Assembly: GCA_026008535.1 (NCBI GenBank) | Contig: BRKX01000009.1 | Location: forward strand, 52,573,001 to 52,637,000 | Source of the DNA: Perilla frutescens | Lineage: Eukaryota > Streptophyta > Magnoliopsida > Lamiales > Lamiaceae | DNA length: 64,000 nucleotides | Reading direction: 5' to 3' | Shown: positions 11,244 to 22,350 of the stretch, piece after piece | How positions within the stretch are numbered: position 1 is the stretch's first letter | How the letters are laid out: each line of letters opens with the position of its first letter | Notes under the pieces: generated by a model | What the model saw: the letters and a program-made list of their open reading frames with translations, nothing else | Told to the model about the DNA's origin: nothing | The model's database searches: none | Program-made: the position numbers and the translations under genes

Positions 11244-11854
11244 AAGATCATGTTTAGAAAGGATAAAACGACGTCGTTCACTTTTAAATCTCAAATTTGA
11301 CATCCTTTTTTCGAAGCTCAACTCTAATGGCCGATGACGGTGTAGAGAAGCTCATAGCAGTAGCCCTCCACATTGATGACAGACTCTCGCTCTCCGTCGA
11401 TGACATCGAGTGCATGAGAAGTTCTCAGCCGACGATGACAGACTGCGCGAGAAGCTCTCTACCGACAACGATACTGAGAGCAGACCATCAACTCCCTCAA
11501 TCGTCAACTCTCCCAATACCTCTCTCTCGACGCGTTGATTTGGTCCAATTCAGTGGATGTCGTATCCTTCCTCGATTTTGTTAACCAATTGATCGCCACC
11601 ATCCGTGACGGGCCTACCTTGTCTGACCACAAGCGCTTCTCCGCCTGCCTCGATCGTGCCAAGTATTTTTTGTAGGCTTGCAGCAGACAAGGTTGTAGAA
11701 TTCGCTAGGCGCTAGTCAAGCAGTCAATGGGCGCCTAGTGCCTAGACGGGGCCTAGTCGGCGTCTAGACAGAAACTAGGTGTTTTTATTTTATATAATAT
11801 ATTATTAAATAATATTATTTATAATATAAAAACCAATTATAAACATAAATTGAA

Positions 11855-11930
11855 TAATGGTACAATGGTTGGCTACTCTGGAACTAACTCAGAGGTCGCT
11901 GGTTTGAGTTTTTAGAGGTCCAAATTTCAT
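11855..11930 (+). other. tRNA-like sequence inside the hAT-type element
   Basis: TGGTACAATGGTTGG resembles a pol III A box and CTGGTTTGAGTTT a decayed B box (consensus GGTTCGANTCC), about 40 bases apart as in a tRNA. The acceptor stem does not pair visibly, so this is a relic or SINE head rather than a tRNA gene. Confidence 0.4.
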
Positions 11931-11984
11931 GCTTTTTTTACAAGCAAAGAGAGAAAAAATGCAAAAAAATATCCGCCTCCATCA

Positions 11985-14080
11985 GGTCTCAATCTAGAGA
12001 CCTCCAAAGTAGGGCTGTAAATGAACCAAACTGTTCGTGAGCTACTCGGGTATCGGCTCGAAAAAAGTTCGATCAAAACTCGTTCGTTTATTAAACGAGC
12101 CGAATTCGAGCTTTTTTTCGAGCTCGATAATTTTCTCGAGCCGAACTCGAGCTACTCGCGAGCTTCTCACGAGTAGCTCGAGTTCGACTATAAACGAGCT
12201 TTTATCGAGTAGTTCGCGAGCTTTTAATCGAACTTCTAATCGAGCTTTTAATCGAGCTTCTAATCGAGCTTAATCAAGATTCTAATCGAGCTTTGACAAA
12301 TAAGCTAAAAAAATTTAAATTTTCACCCCCAACATGATTCAAACATTAGCCAAATGTATTTCAATTTGTTATTATAGTCACTCGACCAAATTATTAACAA
12401 TTATGTTAATTGAATCAAATAACATTTTTATAACAATTCTCCAAAACTTAAATATATGAAAATATTTATATATTATATTTATATAAACATATATAATATC
12501 ATATTGTCAATTTATCAGATAAATATATTCAACTAATAATAACAGACTATATGAACTCTACGAAATCTAAGAATTAGTATTATCATAAAAAAACGGAATC
12601 AATTAATGAGATTTACAAACATTAAGTTAAGCTTATTTTATTAAACAAAAAATAGGAATATGTAAATAGATTTATATGATAAAAAAATAATGAAATAAAA
12701 TATTAATTATCCAACTTTAAGATATCCATTTAAAATTTATTTAGTTAAAATATTAATATAAAATAGTATATTTGAATTTTGAAGAAGTCTAACAAAAAAC
12801 TATCTAATTATGAGGTAATTAAAATTATAGTTTATAGTTATAATTAAGAATTGAGATTTGATAATGAAATAAACACAAATGAATTTGATTAAACCTATGA
12901 TATCAAACAAACATCATTATATTGATCACAATTATTCATCAACAAACAATTAATAGTGTCTGATAATTACTTAGTTCATTTAATTCGACAATATATATTA
13001 TATCAATTTATTCAATTATTATATAATATACAAATATTATGTATACTTTAGCGTGCCTCATTGAAATATTTAATTTATATACCAATAAAATAAAAGAAAA
13101 TTGAGATATAACAATAAAAATAAATTATGATTTATAAATCATATTATAAAAAACTTTAAAATTTGTGTTCGAATTAAGATTATTATAAATATTTACTTAT
13201 CAGTTGGAACATGTGTGAATGTGTAGTAAAAAATAATAAACTAACAAGAATAATGAACTATATCATCAATCAACTAATATAATTACAATTTATATAAAAA
13301 TAAAACTGAATAATCGATAAAATAGTAAGAAAATGAGATATATTTGAATTATAATTTATAAATTGCATAATACAAAACACTTTGAAATTTGAATTTGAAT
13401 TAAGATGATTGTAAAATATTTGTATATTGAAGTTTGAAAAAAAAAAGCTATCATGGATAATGAGATAAATTACTAATTAACTAATGAATACAATTTTTAA
13501 ATAAAAAGTGAAAATGAATGATGATAAAATAAAAATAAAATGAGACATGAGTAAATTATGATTTATAAATTATATTAGAATTTTTTATTTTTTTTGAAAT
13601 TTTAATTCAAATTAAGGTAAATATATATTAAAATTTGAATACACCTATATTAATAATGAAAAATAATTAAATGAGTAATAAGCATGACTACAATTACATA
13701 ATTAAGTAATTAGTTTAAAGAAAATAAAATAAAAATAAACATAATTAAAAAAAATCTAGAAAAGAAAAGAAAAGGACTCGATCACAAATTTTATTATTAT
13801 TGAGCTTTAATCGAGCTTTTTATCGAGTTTTTTTAATCGAATTTGAACATATCCTTATCGAGCCGAACTCGAGCCGAGGTTGAATCTAACTCGATTACGA
13901 ATTTTCTAATTCGAGCCGAACTCGAACTCAAACTCGAAGCTCGAGTCGAACTCGAGCTCGAGCTCGAACCGAGTATAACTTAAACGAGCCGAACTCGAGC
14001 TTGAAGGTATTCGGCTCGATTCGGCTCGTTTACAGCCCTACTCCAAAGTTAAGAAAAATAGCTCTACCAACTGAGCTGAA
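11985..14080 (-). other. Second tRNA-like sequence, split by the nested hAT element
   Basis: On the minus strand AGCTCAGTTGGTAGAGC (plus 14061-14077) matches the D-arm and A box of a tRNA very well. The remainder continues across the hAT insertion at plus 12009-11985, where AGATTGAGACC stands in for a B box. The CTCCAAAG duplication sits within the anticodon/variable part. It is not functional as it stands. Confidence 0.45.
12010..14040. mobile_element. hAT element, non-autonomous, 2.0 kb, nested
   Basis: It has perfect 8-bp target-site duplications CTCCAAAG (12002-12009, 14041-14048) and inverted ends TAGGGCTGTAAA(T/C)GA. Many GAGCTCGAG-type subterminal repeats lie within 250 bp of each end. 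The AT-rich interior has no transposase ORF. These are standard hAT features. Confidence 0.9.
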
Positions 14081-14330
14081 GTAAACTAATACAAAAAAAG
14101 CTCGACTAATAATATATAACCATATTATTGGCTGATTATGCCCTATTCGACTCAGCCAGGCACTGCCTAGCGCCTAGACGATGCCTAGGCGGGCGCCTAG
14201 AAGGAATTCTGCAACATGGGCAGCAGATGATGCTACGCTTGGAAGACGAGTTCTGAGCCCTCCTCGAACACGGCGGTGGGTCGATTTTTCCCTACCGACT
14301 ACTCCGATGAGGATGGTGACGTTGTGTTAA

Positions 14331-16435
14331 TGTTGCAAAAAATCTGTGATGTTTGCTCGTGCTTTGAATTTTGGTGTTAATATTGCAAAAAACAATCCAC
14401 GCAGCGAAGATAGTTTGGGGAAATCTTGGGGTGGGAGTATGATTTCCAGAAGGTGGGAAGAGAAAGTAGAGTTTGGTGATGAGGGTCTGCAGCGGCAATG
14501 GCACGAGATTCGACAAAGAAGATGACGATGCGAAGTAAAATTAATTAATTAAGTGAAAATGATGTGTCATTTAATTTACAGGTGGTGCACACGTGACCTG
14601 CATATGTGGATTTAAAATCAGGTATGTATGATAAATTTTATTGAAAATTTGATCGGTGTTAAAATAGCAGTATTTAATTACAAAAGTTTAAATCTTATGT
14701 GAAAATTGCAAAATAGATTAAACGTTGTGATAATTCTTGCAATTAACCCAAAATACTTCAATAACAAAAACTAGTGTCCATTAACTGAAAAACTACGAAC
14801 CAAAGTATACAAGATTTGAATATCTTATTTTGAAGTCCATAATTATTTAAAATGGATGTACATAATATTTTCGAGTGCTAATAGTCACATCCATTAAATT
14901 ATTGAAAATTAATATAAAAATCATTTTAAAAAGTAAAATTTATTCGAATATTTTATAGTATTAAATTGATAATTTTTCATACAGGTCTCGTTCATCATTT
15001 AATTTTTTCACCATTTTCAGGTCTTGTTCAGCATAACTAATTTATCTTTCATACGCTAAATTGATTAAACTTCAATTATATTCTACTTGTACTTTTATTT
15101 AGTTAGGATTTTTTATATGGGTAATGTTACCCTGCCATAGTATGATCAGCTATAATTTATAATTATGGTATGCTTCAAATATATGATAAGTAATCAATTA
15201 AAATTTTGATTATTGATTATTATGAATTTTCAATTATGCCCTTATAGTCCATTTTAGAAAATGATTTACTTATATCTTTTAAAAATTCACATATTACATA
15301 AAAATATCGACAAAAAAAGAATTATTATAAAAAAAATGCATCATACAAGGTGCATGCGTAAAAGAAATCTTGAGGCAATTTGTCATATGATTTTCCACTT
15401 TTTTTTTAAATTTGAAATTAAAAGCACCCACAATAGTGCAATACTTATTTTTTTAGGTAAATTTTTTATTTTTTATTTTTTAATTTTTATTTTAAATTTC
15501 AGTGAAAATTTTCATAACTAATTAATTACCTATTAAATTTGATTAAAAAATATTAATTAAAATAAAAGGTATCAAAATTGGATTGATAATTGTCTAATTT
15601 TCGGTCTCTGAGCTATTTAATTATATACATACATACATATATATATATACATATATTAATTAATCTAAACTATATCAAAATTGAAAATTGATAGTTTTAA
15701 TAATTCAAGTTTTAAATTGATAATTTTCAATTCTCATGTTTTGGATCGACAGTAACATATCTTTCAGGATCTAAGTTAATAAAATTCCTATAAAACTCAA
15801 ATAAATGTTTTAAAACCTGACCAATGAATCTGATTAAAAAGGTCGTTCAATTTAGAATAATATACATATATACAATTATATACACAATTGTATTAAATAA
15901 ATCATATCTATAATATATTATCAAATAATGTATTTAATTTTCATATTTTACTTATATATGCTAAGATATAATTACAATTGATATACACAGAAAAAGTGTA
16001 TATAAATTATAGTTGAGAATGCATTATTTAATTTTAACATACTGATGGTAATGCAAACAAGATATCTATATATTTTTAAAAATGAATATATATATATATA
16101 TATTATATAATGTATCATTGCTTTATATTAATTAGTTAATGTTAATTTTTAACTATTTAAATATAATGATTGAATTTGCAATTGCTTGCCTTATTTCCAA
16201 TTTGAACTTTAGTTTGGAGATATCTTAAAATTTTCGAATTGGTTATTATTTTGGAGATAATATTACGTAGAACTGTTCATAGATAATTAATGAACACACT
16301 AATGAAGAGAGAGATCAACATGAATTTCATGTAGAACATGTTAAATTTGTAGTCAATTAATATAATTTTGTTTGTATATATTATAAATTTGACACTATTG
16401 AGCTATATCAAATTGCGCCAAATATCATTACCGAC
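14331..16435. other. AT-rich intergenic stretch
   Basis: No ORF with family resemblance was found; short TA-rich tracts and poly-T/A runs dominate (for example TA runs at 15638-15652 and 16087-16103). No clear transposon ends were seen. Confidence 0.5.
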
Positions 16436-16436
16436 A

Positions 16437-16455
16437 TATAATAATAATAATAATA

Positions 16456-16499
<44 letters not shown>
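16437..16499 (+). repeat. Microsatellite (TAA)n followed by (TGA)n
   Basis: About six TAA units run into about fourteen TGA units. An ORF with a poly-Asp run over this site is a by-product of the repeat. Confidence 0.95.
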
Positions 16500-16502
<3 letters not shown>

Positions 16503-16799
16503 TTCTTTATTTCAGAAATTCGTTTGTTTTCTCTTCAAATATTTATCAAAATAAACATTTACTCAATCGAAAATTGAATAAATTAATTTAGTAAATATAA
16601 TATCAACCTAATTAAATGACTCTAAATATTACCCAATTAACAATAACATATATGAAAAAATGGAGAACAGCGGCAGAAACCAATAATAGATGCAAACTTT
16701 CATTGCTGCCAACAAAAATGAATTCAAAAAATATATTTAATTTTATTAATTAATTTGATTATTGTGTGATTCAAAATTTTAAAATAAAATAAGACAAAA

Positions 16800-17031
16800 A
16801 CTTGTATGAGACGGTCTCATACATGAGACGGATCAATACATATGAGTTAATGATACTTCACCATAAATAATGATACATGTGAGTTAATGATACTTCACCC
16901 ATAAATAATGATACTCACATGCGGGTATAAATAATGATACTCACATGTGAGTTAATGATACTTCACCCATAAATAATGATTCCCGCATGTGAGTATTGAC
17001 CGTCTCATGTATGAGACGGTTTCACCCAAGT
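16800..17031. mobile_element. MITE-like element with GAGACGG inverted ends
   Basis: The left end ACTTGTATGAGACGG and the reversed right end ACTTGGGTGAAACCG are followed on each side by the palindrome-like CGTCTCAT(A/G)CATGAGACGG. The interior is built from direct copies of ATGTGAGTTAATGATACTTCA and CATAAATAATGATACTC. No clear TSD. The superfamily is not certain. Confidence 0.6.
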
Positions 17032-17684
17032 CTGCCCTATAAAATAAAATAAAAATCCTAAATGAGGAAGAAATTATGTCCCCTTAAGAATAACTTGCTG
17101 AAATCTATATTATATATTATAATATTTTTTATTTTTAAATATAATTGAAATAGAAAATTAATAAATTGTTGTGACTTATGTCGAAAGAAGTCAATTTTGA
17201 ATTATATTATATATATTGTTTATTAATAACCCACGTACAATTTTGTAGAGATTTTTATGTAATATTTGAATTTATAAAAGGATTGATTGTTGGTTTAGTT
17301 TTTTTTATTTTGTGTCAAAATATTTGTTGTTTTAAATATTTTCATACTCTCTCCTCCAATTTTAACCATATCCCAAATCCTAAAATATATGGAAAGAGAA
17401 AATGTTATCTTATTTTTAGGAAAACATAAATGAATAAGATTTTATGTTGTATATAATGGATGAGTATATTAGTTCATAAATTTAATTATTAATTCTAAAA
17501 AAATTAAAATATCAATCAAAATGAAACAGGGTGAGTACAAATTAATCATTTTCTAAAATGAACTACAGGAATATAATTATAAAACCATAATAATCAATAA
17601 TTAAATCTTTAATTAATTATTTACCATATATTTAAAATATACAATAATTATAAATTATGGCGGCGCATGCCAAATAAAATAATA

Positions 17685-17934
17685 CTCTCTCTGTCCATTT
17701 TAATAGGCTGATTGGAGTTTTTCGCGAGGATTAAAAAATGTATTGGGAAAGACAATTAATCAAAAAGTTTCCTAATATGCCCCTGTTTAATTCTTTAATA
17801 TTAAATTAATACTTAATATAAATATATTAAATAGGGATATATATTCATAAATTAATTAAATATATATATAGAAACATGCATATATATGGGGACATACAAA
17901 AAAAAAACAAGCCTGTCAAAATGGGTCGGAGCAG
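17685..17934. mobile_element. Stowaway-like (Tc1/mariner) MITE
   Basis: It is flanked by TA (17683-17684, 17935-17936). The ends CTCTCTCTGTCCATTTTAAT and, reversed, CTGCTCCGACCCATTTTGAC pair imperfectly; both continue (A)GGCT. This is the widespread CTCCCTCCGTCC type of plant mariner MITE. It ends about 90 bp before the start codon of the PORR gene, so it probably lies in the promoter or 5' UTR. Confidence 0.7.
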
Positions 17935-18026
17935 TAATCATTCCCTCTCCTGAAATATTATGAACTTCGGACTTGCACTAAAATCCCCTTTAGCTTCGCC
18001 GCCACTCTCCCGCCATCACCGCCGTG

Positions 18027-19211
18027 ATGGCCCTTCTCCGCCTCCTCTCCAAAACCTCGTTAATCCCGTACAAACCCCACCACATTATCTCCTCCGCCGC
18101 CTTCTCCACCTCCTTCCTCATAACGAAAACCCCCAAAAAATTCAGAAAAAAACGCAAGAAAAAGGAAAGCCCTAGGACCAAACCAGTTCAAACCCAACCA
18201 GATCTCATTCACCAATTCGAAAACATCCTGCTCAGAGACGCCCATTTCCGATTCCTCACGAAAACCAAAGAATACCTCTCCAAACAGCCCGAGCAAGTCC
18301 TCCGCCTCGACGACGCCGGAAAATTCCACCAGCAGCTAGGGTTTCCCCGCGGCCGGAAAGTCCTCAAATCCATCCTCCGCCACCCGCTCATTTTCCAAAC
18401 CTACCGCCACTCCGACGACAAAATGTGGTTCGGATTCACCGATTTCATGGACGAATTGTTGCGTGAAGAGAGGGATATTGCAGACAAATCGGAGCGACAA
18501 CGGGTTGATGTAGTTAGGAAATTGTTGATGATGTCAGTGAATAAGAGGATTCCGTTGAGCACAATTTATCACAATAGGCTGTTGTTTGGGATTCCGGAGG
18601 ATTTTAGGGATAGGATTGCTAATTATCCAGATTATTTTCGAGTAATTGTTGAGAATGATGGTAAAAGGATTCTTGAACTAGTTAACTGGGACGATTCGTT
18701 GGCGGTGAGCGCGTTGGAGAGGGAGTTCTTGGGTGATGAGGAGAAGGTGAAGAAGGCTTTTAGATTTCCAGTGAAACATGGTAGGAAGTTGGAGTTGGAA
18801 TTGGAGGATGAGAGGAAGTTGAACTTGTTGAACACATTGCCATTAGTTTCGCCTTACTCGGATGGGAGCAAGCTCGATGTGTGGACGCTGGAGGCGGAGA
18901 AGTACAGGGTGGGGATTGTCCATGAGTTGTTGAGCTTGACTTTGGAGAAGAGGGCGAATATACACAACATTGTGGAGTTCAAGGATGAGTTTAGTCTCAC
19001 GAAGCATACATATCAGATGCTTCTGAATCAGCCAAGGACTTTTTACCTGGCTGGTACGCAGATGAATTGGTGTGTGTTTCTCAAGGATGATTATGGTGAG
19101 GATGGGGAGCTCGTCCACAAGGATCCGCAGGTGGTGTTCAACGAGAAGCTCTACAAGTACGCGGATATGCAAGAATCAGAGTTGGATTGCAGGAATGAGG
19201 TTGGGGTGTGA
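18027..19211 (+). CDS. PORR-domain protein, probable organelle RNA splicing factor (WTF/RPD1 family)
   Basis: A single exon encodes 394 residues. The start chosen is ATG at 18027 (G at -3 and +4); the GTG before it extends the frame but is not a plausible start. Residues 1-30 are Ser/Leu/Arg-rich without acidic residues, as in a mitochondrial or plastid transit peptide, followed by a basic K/R tract (about 38-50). The PORR region covers about residues 65-375: FENILLRDAHFRFLTKTKEYL, FPRGRKVLKSILRHPLIF, then HRLLFG-like NRLLFGIPEDFRDRIANYPDYF and HTYQMLLNQPRTFYLAG. PORR proteins (WTF1, WTF9, RPD1) bind group II introns in plastids or mitochondria and promote splicing. The C-terminal VFNEKLYKYADM resembles WTF9-like members, but ortholog identity is not certain. 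Intronless structure is usual for the family. Confidence 0.9.
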   Translation: MALLRLLSKTSLIPYKPHHIISSAAFSTSFLITKTPKKFRKKRKKKESPRTKPVQTQPDLIHQFENILLRDAHFRFLTKTKEYLSKQPEQVLRLDDAGKFHQQLGFPRGRKVLKSILRHPLIFQTYRHSDDKMWFGFTDFMDELLREERDIADKSERQRVDVVRKLLMMSVNKRIPLSTIYHNRLLFGIPEDFRDRIANYPDYFRVIVENDGKRILELVNWDDSLAVSALEREFLGDEEKVKKAFRFPVKHGRKLELELEDERKLNLLNTLPLVSPYSDGSKLDVWTLEAEKYRVGIVHELLSLTLEKRANIHNIVEFKDEFSLTKHTYQMLLNQPRTFYLAGTQMNWCVFLKDDYGEDGELVHKDPQVVFNEKLYKYADMQESELDCRNEVGV

Positions 19212-19400
19212 TGTGTGATTGGATTATTTTGAAGAATAGAGGGAAAATGGATAGGAGTTGGATTGTAGGGTTGATCAATAATGGTCTGTGGGAATGAGAG
19301 GTTGTGATGGGATTTTGCAAGAATCGGAGTTTGATTGCAGGATTGATCAAGAATGAGATTTATGGATTTTGAAGAATGGAGGGAAAATGGATTTTGAATT
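19169..19400 (+). repeat. Duplicated 3' end of the PORR coding region in its 3' UTR
   Basis: GCAAGAATCAGAGTTGGATT at 19169 (coding) recurs as GCAAGAATCGGAGTTTGATT at 19317. GAAGAATAGAGGGAAAATGG near 19231 recurs near 19374. A partial third copy (AGGAGTTGGATTGTAGG) lies near 19254. The unit is about 145-148 bp and includes the last codons and the stop region. Confidence 0.8.
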
Positions 19401-19994
19401 GAGATTCAGACAAGAGGGAGGAGTAAGTTTATTGCCTTTTTTATGTTGATTTGATGCGACGAAATTTGCCTTGTATATGAAAGAATCGTGAAATTTGCCC
19501 AAGTAGTGATCAAATATTCCAAGCCGGTTGGTAAGATTGTATTCTATTTTACATCAATGGGAAAACATGATTGAGGTTAAGGCTCCCAAGTGCATCTTTG
19601 AAACCCCCCCAGAAACGTGCGTTCTCACAAGATGCTACACTTGATGAAATATATAATATATCGGTTTAGTTTACTTCAGAAACAATGGCTTTCTAGAGTG
19701 CAACATTTCAAATTCATGCGATGATGGTTAAATCACAAATTCAAAAAATATGAAGTGTACAAGGACAGATGGAATTTAGCACCACCAAGAAATTCAAATG
19801 GATGCAAAACGCCAAGCCTATATATAGCTTAAAAGCCAAATTTACAGAAGCGGCCAGAAATCAATCACTCAGAAAAGAAAAAAAGAGCAGAACACTGGAA
19901 GCATATTAGAGATTACAAAAATCATTCTTGAATGCTTGAGATTCCATATATACCCAAGCAAACAAATCAAAAGGCCAAAAAGCTTAAAAAAAAC

Positions 19995-22350
19995 TCAAGC
20001 TTTGTCCTTTAAAGTGGAATGATGGCGAGAATGGCTTCTCACCCTGTGTTTGTTTCTCTGACTGGTGCTAACAGCGCTTCGTCGAATGCTGTGGGAAGAC
20101 GAAGCTCCCGGGGCGGCAACCTTCCTCACTACTTTCCTTCGCGCATTCCAGCCACTGTTACCGAGTGCAGCTTTAGCATTGGCATCTGCACGTATCTCCC
20201 GCGCCTTCTGTGGGTTAATCGGCTGCTTGTTGAGCAGCGCGAGTTTTGGGAGCAGACCGCAGAGTGTTTTCCGCAATAGGTCATCACTCATATTGCTCTG
20301 AATAGGATTGCCCAATAGATTGAGTGCTATGAGGGAGTTGTAGTTTGCTACGAGCTGGCCAAATGCTTTTGCTGTGGTGATTTTGTTGAAGCTCAAGTCC
20401 AGCACAGTCAGCTTCAACAGTCTGTGCAGCCCTTCAACCATGCTTATCTTGTTCCCCGCGAGATAGAGCTCTTTAACTAGAGTGCAGTTCGACAACCCTG
20501 TCAACGCGCAAAGAAAGTTAGCTATATATGTATATGTATACCTCTCCATGTGAACTTGCAGACGACCTACCTTGCCCAATTCTGGAAATCCGATTGTAGC
20601 TGAGATCAAGCACCCGCAGACGAGTCAACTCCCTCAAACCTTCGATAGTGCTTATCTTGTTCCTTGATAAGTTAAGAACATGGAGACCCTTTGGGAGAGA
20701 GCCTGGAGTTATTTGAACTGCAATAGGAGATCGAGTAACAAAATAAATCATTTAGCATTTCGACTAACTTCAATTTCTTGGAGGAGTAAGTAATATTATA
20801 TATAACATACCTATAAGATTTCCAGACAAGTTGACGGATCGGAGGCTAGAAAACAGTGAAATAGAGGGAATAGCCCCAAGTCCAAGGCCGGAGATATGAG
20901 CCACGGTCGAATTACTATTCAGTGACCGGATGACAGTATTGGCGTGTGAAACGTCGTCCACCATGTTTGTAGCTGAAGGTTGGGGGAAATGAGAAGAGTC
21001 TCGAGGTGGTGATGCACCGTTATCAGGAGATGACGGGAAGGCAATATCATCCTCGGAGTGATGATCATCCTTGTCCACCTGACAAGGAGGTTGTGATGAA
21101 GCCTCTTTCACCCACTCGTCGACTCTCCATAGAGGAGACGAGTCTGGGGGGAATGCAAACCACTGGTTCTGAAATCCGTAGAATCCATCCCAGTTCCTAT
21201 CATCCATGCTGCTGCGCTTGCCCCTTTCACCCGATTCTTCTGTTAATGAACTCGGAGATCTCAGCTTCCTTGAGCCGGTGGTGTGCTTAGGCTCTACAAT
21301 GTCTGAAGAATAGCCACCTTGCTGGTTGACAGGATCAGCCTCGGCTTCAGATAGAAGCGGTTTTGTACTGGCTGTTCTATGCAAGTTCCTGTGACTCCAT
21401 AGGAACAATTTCCACCACAATTTCCGGCTCCCGGAAGGAAGTATCTGGCTGGAAGAATGTTTCTTCAAGATCACCTTATCAGCACTGCAGCGCGTCCTAA
21501 TAGAAGTAGGGCTTGCTGCTCCTCCCTCTGTTGCGTGCATTTCAGCTAGTCTCTGCATATCCTCGTAGGATTTGCACTTTGAAACGAGCAACGGATCCTC
21601 AAGCTCTAGAGAGACACTTCTCATAGCCAAATTAGAGCAGGATCGCTTCAGCTCTGGAGAAGCCCAAAATGGAGCTTTCCCTGTCCCCGGATCACTTACA
21701 TGACCACTTGCATTCATCTCAAACATCACTTCTGTGTTACTGTTTTCAATGTCATCGTAAATATTCAGGGAGCACGAAGAATTCACTTCCGGAAGAGCTC
21801 GGCCTTTCTCTTCGTTTTGATTTCCAAAACATGCTTGAAAATCAAACTCACCATCGTTCATATCCAAAGAGCTGCAACTCTTACTACCCTGAATTTTTAC
21901 TTGGTTTGGATTTTCAGAAGGCGCTTGAAAATTGAACTCGGAATCCCTCTCTAACCTAGAAGCCTCGTCGTGCTCGTCTTCACCTTCGTAAGGATCCCCT
22001 GCAACTGGGCTCTCATGATTCATGACCTTCACCTTGCACCTAGAACTTCCTGGGATACGGAATGGAACAGCAACGCTGAAAGATGTCGATCTCAACTCAG
22101 TAGCTTCTGAAGATGCTTGCAGATGATCGAGCTTCACGTGCAGGGTGTTAAGATTCTTCTCTTTATCATATAGATTAACATGTTCTCTCCCTCCCTACAG
22201 CCCAAATTCAACCAGTTCAATAAACAATAAACGCAAACAATGAAACCAGACAACACGCACACACACACCATATCCATTGAACAAGAAACAATTCATCACC
22301 TTCTTCTCCTTCTTCTTCCTGGAAGGACGAAAGCAATTAAGAGAAGCCAT
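19995..22350 (-). CDS. Leucine-rich-repeat protein, outer-arm-dynein-light-chain-1-like, four exons
   Basis: Exons on the minus strand are 22350-22300, 22194-20811, 20717-20571 and 20497-19995. All introns have GT-AG borders, the phases agree, and 694 codons plus TGA result. Exon 1 encodes MASLNCFRPSRKKKEKK. Residues 18 to about 430 are hydrophilic, Ser-rich and probably disordered, with a conserved RSVSLELEDPLLVSKCKS and a WWKLFLWSHRNLH segment. About 435-600 hold SDS22-type LRRs (LHVLNLSRNKISTIEGL, RVLDLSYNRI, KELYLAGNKISMVEGL, TVLDLSFNKI). The last 90 residues are basic and Ser/Arg-rich. Plant homologs are annotated as outer arm dynein light chain 1 proteins although seed plants lack dynein; the real role is unknown. 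The gene lies tail to tail with the PORR gene, 0.78 kb apart. Confidence 0.9.

Larger units (their letters stand above)
11688..14219. mobile_element. hAT-type non-autonomous element with AGGCGC subterminal repeats
   Basis: The 8-bp target-site duplication GCAGCAGA lies at 11680-11687 and 14220-14227. The ends are CAAGGTTGTAGAATTC and, reversed, CCATGTTGCAGAATTC. Both ends carry clusters of CTAGGCGC-type repeats in opposite orientation. Without the nested 2-kb hAT element the unit is about 0.5 kb. It has no transposase. Subterminal repeats with an 8-bp duplication fit the hAT superfamily. Confidence 0.8.
11329..14330 (+). pseudogene. EXO70 (B-type) exocyst subunit pseudogene fragment
   Basis: Only the N-terminal part is present, in several frames. 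Stretches include EKLIAVALHI, FSADDDRLREKLS, SLNRQLSQYLSLDALIWS, FVNQLIATIRD and, beyond the insertion, QQMMLRLEDEF then ALLEHGGGS and DYSDEDGD. These follow the order of the plant EXO70B N-terminus (a vesicle-tethering exocyst subunit). Frameshifts, a TAG in place of an expected codon before the insertion, a TGA after LEDEF and truncation after about 14330 make it a pseudogene. A hAT-type element (11688-14219) separates the two parts. The assignment is from remembered family sequence, not a search. Confidence 0.65.

Noticed and set aside
16368..16577. ORF with a poly-aspartate run
   Set aside because: Produced by the (TGA)n microsatellite in one frame; no other coding signal.
18024..18026. 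Start of the PORR protein at 18024
   Set aside because: This codon is GTG; the first in-frame ATG is 18027.
17960..18175. Separate small protein or upstream start of the PORR gene
   Set aside because: Different frame from the PORR protein, Pro-rich without family, and the ATG at 18027 gives a complete transit-peptide-like start.
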